DNA of 64,000 bases, taken from the NCBI RefSeq assembly GCF_029894335.1, contig NZ_JARXZC010000016.1:62001-126000 (forward strand), given 5' to 3'. Below, one piece after another: positions 44,796 to 54,199 of the stretch; position 1 is the first letter of the stretch; each line of letters opens with the position of its first letter. The notes beneath the pieces were generated by a model. That model ran no database searches. It saw only the letters and a program-made list of their open reading frames with translations, and was not told the DNA's origin. This stretch comes from Kitasatospora sp. MAP5-34 (lineage in GTDB: Bacteria > Actinomycetota > Actinomycetes > Streptomycetales > Streptomycetaceae). A program made the translations under genes and the position numbers.

Positions 44796-45013
44796 GCCGC
44801 GCGTGTGACCGGGCGGGTACGAGTGGGTGCGGGCCGCTGTGGGTGTGGGTACGGGCCGCTGTGGGTGTGTGGGCCGATTGGCGGGCCGTCGGCCGTGTCC
44901 GGGGGTGCCGCCCGCGCGTTGGGCACCGAAAGCGGCTCCGTGAGACCAGCGTGCGCCGCTCGGTCGGCCGGTGGCGGCCGACCCTGGCGGGGCGGGCAGG
45001 AGAGGTAACTCGG

Positions 45014-45691
45014 GTGATGGCGGTTCGTACGACTCGTTCGGTCCCGGCGGTGCGGATTCAGACGGTGCGGATTCAGACGGTGGGGATTCAGGCGGAGATT
45101 CGGACGCAGGTCCCGGCGCGGCCGCGGCCGCAGACACGGCTTCGGGCGGGGCTTCGGGTGCGGGTGGCCGGCGGGGTGGTGCTGGCCTTGGCGGGGATGG
45201 GGTTGACGGGCTGCATGTCGGTCGGGGCGGCCTCCTCCGACCAGCAGCCCGCCATCCAGCCGGTCGGGCGGGGCGGAGTGGTGGGCAAGTCCGGTGCCGC
45301 CGGGCCGGGTCCGGCGCGGGCCGGTGGCCAGCGGGCGGAGCGTTCGGCCGCCGTCGGGGGCGGACCCGCCGGTGCCTCGGGGGCCGCCACCGCGCCCGGC
45401 GGTGCCACTCCGGCTGCCCCAGGCGCCGCCGCGAGCCCCGGCGCGACCCCGCCCGTGACCGGCGGGTTGCCGGGGGCGCAGTCGGCTGCGCCGAGCGGCA
45501 GCCCGGTTGCGCACCCGTCCGCCTCGCACGCCACTCCCGGGTCCCCGACCGGCGGCCCGTCCGCCTCGGCGCAGCCGTCCCCGAGCGCCGCTCCCAGCGC
45601 GTCCGCAGCCCCGTCCGTGTCGGCTCCCCCGCCTCCCTCACCGAGTAACATCGGATCGGCGGCCCCCTCTGGAGGGGTGGCCGGTCATTAG
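45014..45691 (+). CDS. Putative lipoprotein with a Pro/Ala/Ser-rich tail
   Basis: About 225 residues from a GTG at 45014 with GGAGAGG upstream; an ATG directly follows. The N-terminus is long and basic with a 15-base repeat three times (45050-45094, VRIQT/VRIQT/VGIQA), then a hydrophobic core and lipobox (GVVLALAGMGLTGC). The mature protein is almost entirely low-complexity (GGPAGASGAATAPGGATPAA, PSASAQPSPSAAPSASAAPS), suggesting an extended cell-wall spacer. No catalytic domain is seen. The signal start could be at an internal residue near LRVRVAGG. Confidence 0.6.
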   Translation: MMAVRTTRSVPAVRIQTVRIQTVGIQAEIRTQVPARPRPQTRLRAGLRVRVAGGVVLALAGMGLTGCMSVGAASSDQQPAIQPVGRGGVVGKSGAAGPGPARAGGQRAERSAAVGGGPAGASGAATAPGGATPAAPGAAASPGATPPVTGGLPGAQSAAPSGSPVAHPSASHATPGSPTGGPSASAQPSPSAAPSASAAPSVSAPPPPSPSNIGSAAPSGGVAGH

Positions 45692-45886
45692 TGGCCTGGC
45701 CAGCAGATTTGCCTTTGATCCCTAGGTTCGCCTATGGTGGTAGATCGTTCGTATGATTCATTTGTCTGGCGCCCTTTTCCCATCTGGCGCCCTTGGCGCG
45801 TTCCGGCGATCCGTGGCTGACCGCATAGAGGCGGTTGTGTAACAGAACCCCGGACTTAGGCGCGTGCCACTTCCGGAAGGTTTTGC
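45692..45886 (+). promoter_or_regulatory. Upstream region of the DEAD-box helicase
   Basis: No gene seen. A 12-base direct repeat TCTGGCGCCCTT occurs at 45765-45776 and 45783-45794. Promoter elements not resolved. Confidence 0.35.
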
Positions 45887-48691
45887 ATGTCTCTCGTTGA
45901 CGACGACCGCTTCGCCATGCCCGCGAGCGGATCGGACGCCGATGTCCGTACCCCCGACACCACCGACGCCGCCACTGAGGCCGTCGAGAGTGCCGATCTG
46001 ATCGACTCCACCGACTCCTTCGACGCCTCCGACGAGGCCGACGACGCGGTTGACGCCGCTGACGCGGTCGACGAGGACGAGGCCGTCGAGCCCACCGAGC
46101 CCACCCTCACCTTCGGTGACCTGGGCCTGCACGACGATGTCGTCCGGTGCCTCGCGAAGAAGGGCGTCACCACCCCCTTCCCGATCCAGGCCGCGACCAT
46201 CCCGGACGCCCTGGCCGGCAAGGACGTTCTCGGCCGTGGCCGTACCGGCTCCGGCAAGACCCTGAGCTTCGGCCTCCCGCTGCTCACCCGCCTGGCTGCG
46301 GGCGACCGCACCAAGCCCAAGCACCCCCGCGGCCTGATCCTGGTCCCGACCCGCGAGCTGGCCATGCAGGTCGCCGACGCGCTGGAGCCGTTCGGCTCGG
46401 TGCTCGGCCTCAAGCTCAAGGTCGTCTGCGGCGGTACCTCGATGTCCAACCAGATCTACGCGCTGGAGCGCGGTGTCGACGTCCTCGTCGCCACCCCCGG
46501 CCGCCTGCGTGACCTGATCAACCGTGGCACCGCCAAGCTCGCGGACGTCCAGATCACCGTCCTCGACGAGGCCGACCAGATGGCCGACATGGGCTTCCTG
46601 CCCGAGGTCACCGAGATCCTCGACCAGGTGCCGGCCGGCGGCCAGCGCCTGCTCTTCTCCGCCACCCTGGAGAACGAGATCGACGGCCTGGTCAAGCGCT
46701 ACCTGAGCAACCCGGTCACCCACGAGGTCGACGCGGCCCAGGGCGCCGTCACCACGATGAGCCACCACATCCTCGTGGTGAAGCCCAAGGACAAGGCACC
46801 GATCACCAACGCGATCGCTGCCCGCAAGGGCCGGACGATCATCTTCGTCCGCACCCAGATGGGCGCCGACCGTGTCGCCGAGCAGCTCATCGAGGCCGGC
46901 GTGAAGGCCGACGCGCTGCACGGCGGTATGACCCAGGGCGCCCGTACCCGGGTGCTGGGCGACTTCAAGGACGGCTACGTCAACGTGGTCGTCGCGACCG
47001 ACGTCGCCGCGCGTGGCATCCACGTGGACGGCATCGACCTGGTCCTGAACGTCGACCCGGCCGGTGACCACAAGGACTACCTGCACCGCTCGGGCCGTAC
47101 CGCCCGCGCCGGCCGCTCCGGCACCGTCGTCACCCTGGTGCTGCCGCACCAGCGTCGTGGCGTCTTCCGCCTGATGGAGGACGCGGGCGTCGACGCCGGC
47201 CGTCACATCCTCGACCACGCCTTCGACCCCGAGGTGGCCCGGATCACCGGCGCCCGCTCGCTGATCGAGGTCCAGGCCGAGAGCGCCGCCGGTATCGCCG
47301 GTGCCGCCGAGCGTGAGATCGCCGACATGACCAAGCAGCTGGAGCGCGCGCAGCGTCGCGCCACCGAGCTGCGCGAGGAGGCCGACCGCCTCGCGGCCCG
47401 TGCCGCCCGCGAGCGGGCCGAGCTGGGCATCGAGGACGAGGCTCCGGCCGAGTCCTCGGGCGACGCGGCGGAGGCCGGTTCGGCCGACTCCGTGACCGAG
47501 ACCGCCGCCCCGGCAGCCGTCGAGCCCGAGCGCGTCCCGGCCTACCGCGAGGCGCGCAGCGAGCGCCCCTCGTACGGTGACCGCGACAACCGTGGTGGCT
47601 CCTCCGGCGGTGGTTACGGCAACCGCGATGACCGTGGTGGGCGTCCGCAGGGTGGCGCCGGTGGTGGCTACGGCAACCGTGACGACCGTCCGGCCCGTTC
47701 GGGTGGTTTCAACCGCGACGAGCGTCCGGCTCGCTCCTTCGGTGGCGACCGTGACAACCGTGGCGGTGGCTTCAACCGCGATGACCGTGGTGGGCGTCCG
47801 CAGGGTGGCGCCGGTGGTGGTTACGGCAACCGTGACGACCGTCCGGCCCGTTCGGGTGGTTTCAACCGCGACGAGCGTCCGGCTCGCTCCTTCGGTGGCG
47901 ACCGTGACAACCGTGGCGGTGGCTTCAACCGCGATGACCGTGGTGGGCGTCCGCAGGGTGGCGCCGGTGGTGGTTACGGCAACCGTGACGACCGTCCGGC
48001 CCGTTCGGGTGGTTTCAACCGCGACGAGCGTCCGGCTCGCTCCTTCGGTGGCGACCGTGACAACCGTGGCGGTGGCTTCAACCGCGATGACCGTGGTGGG
48101 CGTCCGCAGGGTGGCGCCGGTGGTGGTTACGGCAACCGCGATGACCGTCCGGCCCGTTCGGGTGGTTTCAACCGCGACGAGCGTCCGGCTCGCTCCTTCG
48201 GTGGCGACCGTGACAACCGTGGCGGTGGCTTCAACCGCGATGACCGTGGTGGGCGTCCGCAGGGTGGCGCCGGTGGTGGTTACGGCAACCGCGATGACCG
48301 TCCGGCCCGTTCGGGTGGTTTCAACCGCGACGAGCGTCCGGCTCGCTCCTTCGGTGGCGACCGTGACAACCGTGGCGGTGGCTTCAACCGCGATGACCGT
48401 GGTGGGCGTCCGCAGGGTGGCGGTTTCAACCGTGACGACCGTCCGGCCCGCTCCTTCGGCGACCGTCCGTCCTTCGGTGGCGACCGCGACAACCGTGGCG
48501 GCGGCAGCAGCACCAGCCGTCCGTTCGCCCGCCGTGACGACCACCGCGCCGGTGGCCGTCCGCAGGGTGGCACCGGTGGCGGCTTCAACCGCGATGACCG
48601 TGGCGGCCGTTCGTTCGGTGGCGACCGCGACAACCGCGGTGGCGGCAGCAGCTTCAACGGCGGCGACCGCAAGCCGCGTTGGAAGAGCTGA
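45887..48691 (+). CDS. DEAD-box RNA helicase with a repetitive RGG-like C-terminal tail
   Basis: 934 residues. Residues 1-75 are acidic (DDAVDAADAVDEDEAVEPTE). The core has the Q motif FPIQAATIP, Walker A GRGRTGSGKT, PTRELA, TPGRL, DEAD in VLDEADQMADMG, SAT, and HRSGRTARAG. After a helical segment (REIADMTKQLERAQRRATEL) the last 380 residues are Gly/Arg/Asp/Asn-rich RGG-like repeats (GGFNRDERPARSFGGDRDNR), coded by five nearly identical 153-base units (47641-48405). Such tails bind RNA and can drive condensates. Probably a cold-shock or ribosome-assembly helicase. Confidence 0.95.
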   Translation: MSLVDDDRFAMPASGSDADVRTPDTTDAATEAVESADLIDSTDSFDASDEADDAVDAADAVDEDEAVEPTEPTLTFGDLGLHDDVVRCLAKKGVTTPFPIQAATIPDALAGKDVLGRGRTGSGKTLSFGLPLLTRLAAGDRTKPKHPRGLILVPTRELAMQVADALEPFGSVLGLKLKVVCGGTSMSNQIYALERGVDVLVATPGRLRDLINRGTAKLADVQITVLDEADQMADMGFLPEVTEILDQVPAGGQRLLFSATLENEIDGLVKRYLSNPVTHEVDAAQGAVTTMSHHILVVKPKDKAPITNAIAARKGRTIIFVRTQMGADRVAEQLIEAGVKADALHGGMTQGARTRVLGDFKDGYVNVVVATDVAARGIHVDGIDLVLNVDPAGDHKDYLHRSGRTARAGRSGTVVTLVLPHQRRGVFRLMEDAGVDAGRHILDHAFDPEVARITGARSLIEVQAESAAGIAGAAEREIADMTKQLERAQRRATELREEADRLAARAARERAELGIEDEAPAESSGDAAEAGSADSVTETAAPAAVEPERVPAYREARSERPSYGDRDNRGGSSGGGYGNRDDRGGRPQGGAGGGYGNRDDRPARSGGFNRDERPARSFGGDRDNRGGGFNRDDRGGRPQGGAGGGYGNRDDRPARSGGFNRDERPARSFGGDRDNRGGGFNRDDRGGRPQGGAGGGYGNRDDRPARSGGFNRDERPARSFGGDRDNRGGGFNRDDRGGRPQGGAGGGYGNRDDRPARSGGFNRDERPARSFGGDRDNRGGGFNRDDRGGRPQGGAGGGYGNRDDRPARSGGFNRDERPARSFGGDRDNRGGGFNRDDRGGRPQGGGFNRDDRPARSFGDRPSFGGDRDNRGGGSSTSRPFARRDDHRAGGRPQGGTGGGFNRDDRGGRSFGGDRDNRGGGSSFNGGDRKPRWKS
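47641..48420 (+). repeat. 153-base tandem array in the helicase tail, five full units plus a partial sixth
   Basis: The landmark GCGTCCGCAGGGTGGCG recurs at 47641, 47794, 47947, 48100, 48253 and 48406, always 153 bases apart. Units differ at only a few third positions (for example CGTGACGACC versus CGCGATGACC), so the reading frame and 51-residue unit are kept. Confidence 0.95.
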
Positions 48692-48713
48692 CGCTCGCTA
48701 GCCAGTCCTGATC

Positions 48714-48745
48714 CGGGCCCGCTCCACTTCGGTGGGGCGGGCCCG
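48714..48745 (+). terminator. Terminator with UUCG loop after the DEAD-box helicase
   Basis: CGGGCCCGCTCCAC-TTCG-GTGGGGCGGGCCCG, one wobble position, about 20 bases after the stop; C(UUCG)G tetraloop. Confidence 0.82.
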
Positions 48746-48804
48746 TCGGCGTTGATCGGAAACCTGGTGGCCGCCCGGCGCTGGCGTGACGTACCGTCAC
48801 CGGC

Positions 48805-49614
48805 ATGAGCAGCAGATTGCATCAAGTGGCCGTCGACAACGAGGAGATCGCCGAGCGGGGGACCTACCGTACGGCCGGCGGCGTGCAGGTCGAGATCGGT
48901 GAGCTGCTGGCGGCGGCCCGGGCCGGGACAGTCTCGTACGCACCGGACGAGGAGTTGCCCGCCGGGCGGGCGTTCACCGGTCCGGTGGAGGTGACGGCCG
49001 AGGGCAGCATGCAGGCCGCGCAGCGGCTGTACGAGGCAGGGGGCGGGCAGGTCGGGGTGCTGAACTTCGCGTCCGCCCGGAACCCGGGCGGCGGTTACAT
49101 CCGAGGAGCCCGGGCGCAGGAGGAGGACCTCTGCCGCAGCGCGCTGCTGTACCGCTGCCTGCTGGAAGCACCCGACTACTACGAGGCGCACCGGGCCTCC
49201 ACCGACCTCCGGTACAGCCACCGGGTGATCTTCTCCCCGGGCGTACCGGTGATCCGCGACGCCGGCGGTGCGCTGCTCGAACAGCCCTACCCCGTCTCGT
49301 TCCTGACCTCGCCGGCGCCCAACGCGGGCCAGCTGGCCCTGCGTTCGAGCGGTCGCGGAGTGGACGTCCGGGAGGTGCTGGCGGAGCGGGCGGCCAGGGT
49401 TCTGGCGGTCGCTTCGGCGCACGGCGTACGGGAGTTGGTGCTCGGGGCGTGGGGGTGCGGGGTCTTCCGCAACAACCCGGCCGAGGTCGCGGAGGCGTTC
49501 GAACGGGCGCTGAAGGCGTACGGCGCGACCTTCGAGCGGGTGGTCTTCGCGGTCTGGGACCGCAGCCCGGTCTCAGCCAACCGAGCCGCCTTCGAGGCCC
49601 GCTTCAGCAACTGA
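48805..49614 (+). CDS. TIGR02452 family (PARG-like macrodomain) protein
   Basis: 269 residues. GGGYIRGARAQEEDLCR (residues 95-111) is the bacterial poly(ADP-ribose) glycohydrolase signature with the catalytic Glu pair, preceded by VGVLNFASARNPGG and followed by VRELVLGAWGCGVFRNNPAE. These proteins bind ADP-ribose and may remove ADP-ribosylation from macromolecules in the cytosol. No DarT- or ART-type toxin is adjacent, so it is not part of an obvious toxin-antitoxin pair here. The reaction is inferred from the motif. Confidence 0.9.
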   Translation: MSSRLHQVAVDNEEIAERGTYRTAGGVQVEIGELLAAARAGTVSYAPDEELPAGRAFTGPVEVTAEGSMQAAQRLYEAGGGQVGVLNFASARNPGGGYIRGARAQEEDLCRSALLYRCLLEAPDYYEAHRASTDLRYSHRVIFSPGVPVIRDAGGALLEQPYPVSFLTSPAPNAGQLALRSSGRGVDVREVLAERAARVLAVASAHGVRELVLGAWGCGVFRNNPAEVAEAFERALKAYGATFERVVFAVWDRSPVSANRAAFEARFSN

Positions 49615-49644
49615 GCCCGCTCGCCGGGCGCTTGTCGCCGACTG

Positions 49645-49941
49645 TTACCGCTTGGTCGCGACCATGGACGCCGCCGCAACAACACCCGCAACGGCGAACA
49701 CCGCCGGCCAGGCCCCGATCCTCTTCGCCAGCGGGTGCGAACCCCCGAACGCCGCCACATACAACCCGGTCAACCCGACAGCGGCAGCCGTCCCGGCCTG
49801 CCGCTGCCACTGAACCGCCGCCACGCCCCCAGCAACCGCGAGCACCCCACCCCCGAACTCCCGCCGCCCACTCCACCGCGCCACCCCGTACCCGCCGACC
49901 AGCCCGGCAGCCGCAACTACTGCGGTGGGGATCTTCGCCAT
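49645..49941 (-). CDS. Small membrane protein of unknown function
   Basis: 98 residues from the ATG at 49941, with GGAGAG upstream. Four hydrophobic segments can be seen (TAVVAAAGLVGGYGVAR, GVLAVAGGVAAVQW, AAAVGLTGLYVAAFGG, AWPAVFAVAGVVAAASMVA), with a positively charged end (ATKR). Probably an integral inner-membrane protein. No family recognised. Confidence 0.72.
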   Translation of the reverse strand: MAKIPTAVVAAAGLVGGYGVARWSGRREFGGGVLAVAGGVAAVQWQRQAGTAAAVGLTGLYVAAFGGSHPLAKRIGAWPAVFAVAGVVAAASMVATKR

Positions 49942-50066
49942 GATGCTCTCCTCGGTCGGGCCATCCCTGCTCGCCGTCGAGCCCAACGTCGCAGCCGCCC
50001 GGGGGCCGAAGTAGCGGCCGACCCCGCCGGGACGGTGCAGTGGTACTCCGGGGGACTTGGGTACGG

Positions 50067-53000
50067 CTACCCAGTGGTAACCGCGGTGAAGTGCTGCACG
50101 TCGGACGGCAGCGGGATGCGAAGCCGCCAGGTCACGGCCATCGGGCGGTCGCCCTCGTGCGAGACATAGCGGGCCGGCCCGAGCAGGATGTATGGGCACG
50201 GGCGACCGATCTCGTTCTCTTTCTCCTGTCGAACGAAGAGCAGCACGTTGCTGCCCTCCTGATGGTGATTCTGGTACCGCTGCCCGGTTGCCGACGCGCC
50301 AGAGGTCCGCCCTTGCGACTCCCAGTGGAACAGTTCCTCGCTCAGTGCGAAGTCCCGGTATCGGGTGTGCTCGGAAAAATCCTTCTCGTCCTTCTTGATG
50401 GTGACCAGCAGAGCATCGGTTCGAGTCTCCTGGCACCACGCGACGCCCGCCTGGAAGTACTCAGGAAGGTTGCGCCCCAATTGAGTCCAGCGCAGTGCGG
50501 CGAGCAACTCGGATGTGTTGTAGTGGGCATGAACAGCCAGCGGCTGCCCAGTCAGCGGGCCGAGGTCCAGCCCGAGTGGCTTCGGCGCGTGTGCGGCGTT
50601 GTCAAGGCCAAGAGCGAGCACCTGGCGGATCTCATCGCGGACGGCCCCGTAGTCGTGGAGAAGCTTCAAGCCATCGCCAATGGAAGTGAAGCCTTCACCC
50701 TTCGGCCAGAGGGAGTAGACGAGCATGGCCGCGTATGTCTGCATCCGCTCGTTGAGCTCTCCGTATGCCTTGGCATCATCCGCAAGCAGCCGGGTATACG
50801 CCCGAACTCGCTCGGGATCGTCCACATGTAGCAGCGTGGCGACTCGCTTCAGCAGCGCGGCTTCGCCCTCGACTTCGGGTGAGGCCGTCAGGCCGGCCCT
50901 CCGAAGGATGCCCGTCCAGGAGTTCTTGCCACGGTAGATCTCGTTGATGTGGCGAGCGCTCTCAGCGAGATAGGTCTTAAGGGCCGGCTCGCCGTAGGAA
51001 CGTACCTCCTGTGCCAGGGTTTTGACGTTGCCCTTGAGTTGTTCCTTGATGTTGCCGAGGACGATTCCTTTCGACACCCGGTCCAAAACAATCAGGCAGC
51101 CTGATGGCAGAAGTGGGAAGTCCTGCGAGACGTTTCGTTCAAGTGCCCTACGGGTGTAACCGGTCAGTGCACGGAATTGATCCTCGAAGCGGAACTCCTT
51201 ACGCTGGAAGCCGATGAAGTCCAGGACAGTGAGTACGGCCTTGTCAGCAGAGCGGCGTAGGCCGCGGCCGAGCTGTTGGAGGAAGATTGTGGCGCTGGAG
51301 GTCGGCCGTAGCAGTAGGAGTGTGTCGATGCCGGGGATATCCAGCCCTTCGTTGAACAGGTCGACGGTGAACAGGACCTGGATGTGCCCGCTACTCAGGC
51401 CGTCAAGTGCGGCCTTGCGCTCTCGAGCGGGAGTGTTGCCAGAGAGGGCGCGGGCGGAGATACCGGCCCGGCTAAATGCCCGGGCCATGTGCTCTGCATG
51501 GCGAACAGAGACGCAGAATCCAAGTGCGCGCATTCTGAGCGGGTTGGAGATCTTATCCAGCACGGCTTGGACGACCTGGCGGGCTTGCGCATCCCCGGCG
51601 GTAAGGACGTTGGTCAGTTCGGTCGGGTCGTAAGCGCCCTGGCGCCAGCTGACATTGCTAAGGTCGGTATTGTCGTGCACGCCGAAATAGTGGAACGGGC
51701 AGAGGAGATCATCCTCCAGGGCCTGCCAGAGACGCATCTCCGCTGCGATCCGCCCATCGAAGAACTCGTCCTGGACTCGCTTGCCATCGGCACGTTCGGG
51801 CGTGGCGGTCAGGCCAAGCAGCTCGCGCGGAGCGAAATGGTCGATTACCTTGCGATAGGTCGCGGCCTCCGCGTGGTGGAACTCGTCGATGACAATCACA
51901 TCGAAGTGCTCGGGCGAGAACGAGCTGAGACCCCGCGTGTGCAGTGATTGGATGCTCGCAAACACATGTCGGCGCTGCTCGGGGCGGTCACCTGAAACCA
52001 TCAGCTCACCGAAGTTCGCGTCAGCCAGCACCTCGCGGTAGGCGCGGAGTGATTGCGTGAGGATCTCTTGGCGGTGCGCGACGAAGAGTAGCGTCGGATC
52101 GCCCCCAAGGTCCTTACGTAGTTGCTTGTAGTCAAGAGCAGCGGTGATGGTTTTGCCGGTACCGGTGGCAGCAACCAGCAAATTCCGGTGGTGCCCGTGG
52201 ACTTCGCGTTCAGTTTGGAGGCGTTCCAGCATGTCCTTCTGGTGGGGGTGCGGACGTACTTCCAGGCCGGACAGGGAGATCTGACGCCCGTCCTCCTTCC
52301 AACCGCTGCCGGCTGCCAGAAGAGCCTGATCCAGCTCGTCGGCGTCCCGGTCGGGGTCGTAGGTCTTGAACGCCGGGTTGCTCCAGTACGAGTCGAACGT
52401 GGCCTCGAACTTGCGTAGTACGGCTGGGGTGGCCACCCCGGAGAGTCTTACGTTCCACTCCAGCCCGTCGAGCAGAGCCGCCTTGGAGAGGTTGGAGCTG
52501 CCCACGTACGCAGTGTGGAACCCGGTGTTCCGGCGGAAGAGCCACGCCTTGGCATGAAGCCGGGTGGTCCGCAGCTCATAGTTGACCTTGACCTCGGCCC
52601 CGAACTCACGGACCAGCCTGTCAAGGGCGCGGCGCTCGGTCGCGCCCATATACGTGGTGGTGATGACGCGGAGTCGTAGGCCACGCCGGTCTAGCTCGCG
52701 GAGTTGGTCCTCGATGATCCGCAGGCCGTGCCACTTGACGAAGGCGCAGAGCAGGTCGACTTGGTCTGCCGTCACTATCTCGGCGCGAAGTTCATGGCCC
52801 AGGCTGCGTTCTTCGGGCGCGTTGGTCAGCAGGGCGCTCTCGGAGAGGGGAGTCATTGGGCGAACCGAATAGACGCCGGGAGCCTCTTCCTGTGCGAGCG
52901 CGATCAACTCCCTAGGTCCTTCGACAACCTGATCAGCTGCGATGGAAGCTTCGCCGGGAGTAGGGAGAGCAGCTAGCACCCGGTTGGCGGCCTCGACCCG

Positions 53001-53213
53001 CTGCTCGGGCTTCAGCTCCTGTAGGGCGCGCTGCACGGAGGCGGCGATATGCCGGGCCAGCACAAATGGTGTTGACTCGCTGCCAACCTCGCGCTCGGTG
53101 ACTTGCCAACCTGACTTACTCATCCTGGTTAGCTGCTCGGCGAGATCATCGGTGATGACGCGTTCGTACAACCCGGCTACAAGTAGGAGGTCGCGGGCGC
53201 TTGGATCAGACAC
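50067..53213 (-). CDS. PLD-like / superfamily II helicase / DUF3427 fusion, possible defence protein
   Basis: 1048 residues. Residues 140-290 are a phospholipase-D-like nuclease domain (LHAKAWLFRR with His220, AYVGSSNLSK at 236-245). Residues 320-660 form an SF2 helicase: Walker A AATGTGKT (348-355), IDEFHH (442-447), GLTATP (467-472) and motif VI QLGRGLRR (647-654). The C-terminal 370 residues match DUF3427. This three-part architecture is sporadic in bacteria, often in defence islands, and is expected to unwind and cut DNA. It stands alone, has less GC-biased wording than its neighbours, and may have been acquired laterally. Confidence 0.9.
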   Translation of the reverse strand: MSDPSARDLLLVAGLYERVITDDLAEQLTRMSKSGWQVTEREVGSESTPFVLARHIAASVQRALQELKPEQRVEAANRVLAALPTPGEASIAADQVVEGPRELIALAQEEAPGVYSVRPMTPLSESALLTNAPEERSLGHELRAEIVTADQVDLLCAFVKWHGLRIIEDQLRELDRRGLRLRVITTTYMGATERRALDRLVREFGAEVKVNYELRTTRLHAKAWLFRRNTGFHTAYVGSSNLSKAALLDGLEWNVRLSGVATPAVLRKFEATFDSYWSNPAFKTYDPDRDADELDQALLAAGSGWKEDGRQISLSGLEVRPHPHQKDMLERLQTEREVHGHHRNLLVAATGTGKTITAALDYKQLRKDLGGDPTLLFVAHRQEILTQSLRAYREVLADANFGELMVSGDRPEQRRHVFASIQSLHTRGLSSFSPEHFDVIVIDEFHHAEAATYRKVIDHFAPRELLGLTATPERADGKRVQDEFFDGRIAAEMRLWQALEDDLLCPFHYFGVHDNTDLSNVSWRQGAYDPTELTNVLTAGDAQARQVVQAVLDKISNPLRMRALGFCVSVRHAEHMARAFSRAGISARALSGNTPARERKAALDGLSSGHIQVLFTVDLFNEGLDIPGIDTLLLLRPTSSATIFLQQLGRGLRRSADKAVLTVLDFIGFQRKEFRFEDQFRALTGYTRRALERNVSQDFPLLPSGCLIVLDRVSKGIVLGNIKEQLKGNVKTLAQEVRSYGEPALKTYLAESARHINEIYRGKNSWTGILRRAGLTASPEVEGEAALLKRVATLLHVDDPERVRAYTRLLADDAKAYGELNERMQTYAAMLVYSLWPKGEGFTSIGDGLKLLHDYGAVRDEIRQVLALGLDNAAHAPKPLGLDLGPLTGQPLAVHAHYNTSELLAALRWTQLGRNLPEYFQAGVAWCQETRTDALLVTIKKDEKDFSEHTRYRDFALSEELFHWESQGRTSGASATGQRYQNHHQEGSNVLLFVRQEKENEIGRPCPYILLGPARYVSHEGDRPMAVTWRLRIPLPSDVQHFTAVTTG

Positions 53214-53391
53214 GTGGGTCGCTCCTGTGGCTTGCCGGAGGGGTATGGAAGTTCTAGCACTCTCCGTCAGCGAACGGTGAGGGATCCTGGCTGATCAAGG
53301 CTATGTAGCTTCATGAAGTTGGCTGGTAGCCCTGTGGCCGGCCGTTCGCCAGGCGGTGGCTCACGCCCTGTTGCGGCCTCGCTTGACTGCA

Positions 53392-54120
53392 TCAATTGAT
53401 CAATGCCGCCCGTAGCGCCGAGAGCTCCGCGTCCGTCACCCCGTAGGTCCGGAGGTAGTTCTCCAGGGTGCCGTGGAGGGTGTGGATGTGGGTGAGGGCG
53501 GTGGTGAGGTGGGTGGCGGTGACGGGGTGGGAGAGGTGTTCGTCGCCGTATTCGTCGGTGTAGCGGATCGGGCCGGCGTCGAGGCCGAGGTTGGGGTTGG
53601 ACTGGAGGAAGTCGGCGATGATGTCGGGTTCGGGGGCGCCGGTCAGGGACTGGATGATCGCGATGGTGAGGCCGGTGCGGTCCTTGCCGACGGCGCAGTG
53701 GAGCAGGGCGGGGAGGCTGCCGGGGGTGGCGAGGCGGCGGACCGTGTCGGCGATGGCCTGGCCGCCGGCTTCGGGCATGAAGACGTACATCTCGGTCTGG
53801 TCGGTGGGCCAGGGGAGTTCGGAGGTCCGGCGGTCGGGGAGGACGGGGTGATGGAGCAGGTCGAAGTCGAGTCCGTGGCGTTGGTCCGGGTGGACGGCGA
53901 GTTCGGTTGTGGTGCGCAGGTCGATGACGGTGCGGAGGCCGAGGGGTTCGAGGTGGCGGGCGCCGGCGGGGGTCAACTGGCCCAGGTGGCCTGAGCGGTA
54001 GAGCCTGCCGGGACGGATGCCGCCGATGCCGCTGATGGCGGCGTCGCGAAAGTTCTGCACGCCGGACACGGCGATGCGGGAGGACGGGCCGTCGAACGCG
54101 CGCTCGGTCATGTTCGTCAC
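53392..54120 (-). CDS. Tyrosine-protein phosphatase (Y_phosphatase3 family)
   Basis: 242 residues. LLHCAVGKDRTGLTIAII contains the catalytic CX5R loop, and VIDLRTTTELAVHPD the preceding Asp/Arg region typical of bacterial dual-specificity (MptpB-like) phosphatases. SGVQNFRDAA near the N-terminus is also family-specific. Cytosolic, without a signal peptide. Substrate unknown; an ATG at 54111 (MTERAFDG) is an alternative start. Confidence 0.93.
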   Translation of the reverse strand: MTNMTERAFDGPSSRIAVSGVQNFRDAAISGIGGIRPGRLYRSGHLGQLTPAGARHLEPLGLRTVIDLRTTTELAVHPDQRHGLDFDLLHHPVLPDRRTSELPWPTDQTEMYVFMPEAGGQAIADTVRRLATPGSLPALLHCAVGKDRTGLTIAIIQSLTGAPEPDIIADFLQSNPNLGLDAGPIRYTDEYGDEHLSHPVTATHLTTALTHIHTLHGTLENYLRTYGVTDAELSALRAALIN

Positions 54121-54199
54121 CGTAGCGCGCGGTCCGAGGGTGACTCCGGCTATTGGGCGAAGTCGGGCCCGGAGTCGGGGAACCCGGGAGTCCGGGCGT

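Noticed and set aside
47641-48420. CRISPR-like regular repeats
   Set aside because: Units are 153 bases, contiguous without spacers and in frame with the helicase; it is a coding tandem array.
45758-48544. 928-residue open frame antisense to the DEAD-box helicase
   Set aside because: It mirrors the helicase gene and its repeats (endless VAVTTTGATLRTPTTVIAVE-type units); it comes from GC-rich codon bias plus the tandem array, with no domain or ribosome-binding site.
48805-49941. DarTG-like ADP-ribosylation toxin-antitoxin pair
   Set aside because: The PARG-like protein has no neighbouring ADP-ribosyltransferase; the adjacent small gene is a membrane protein.
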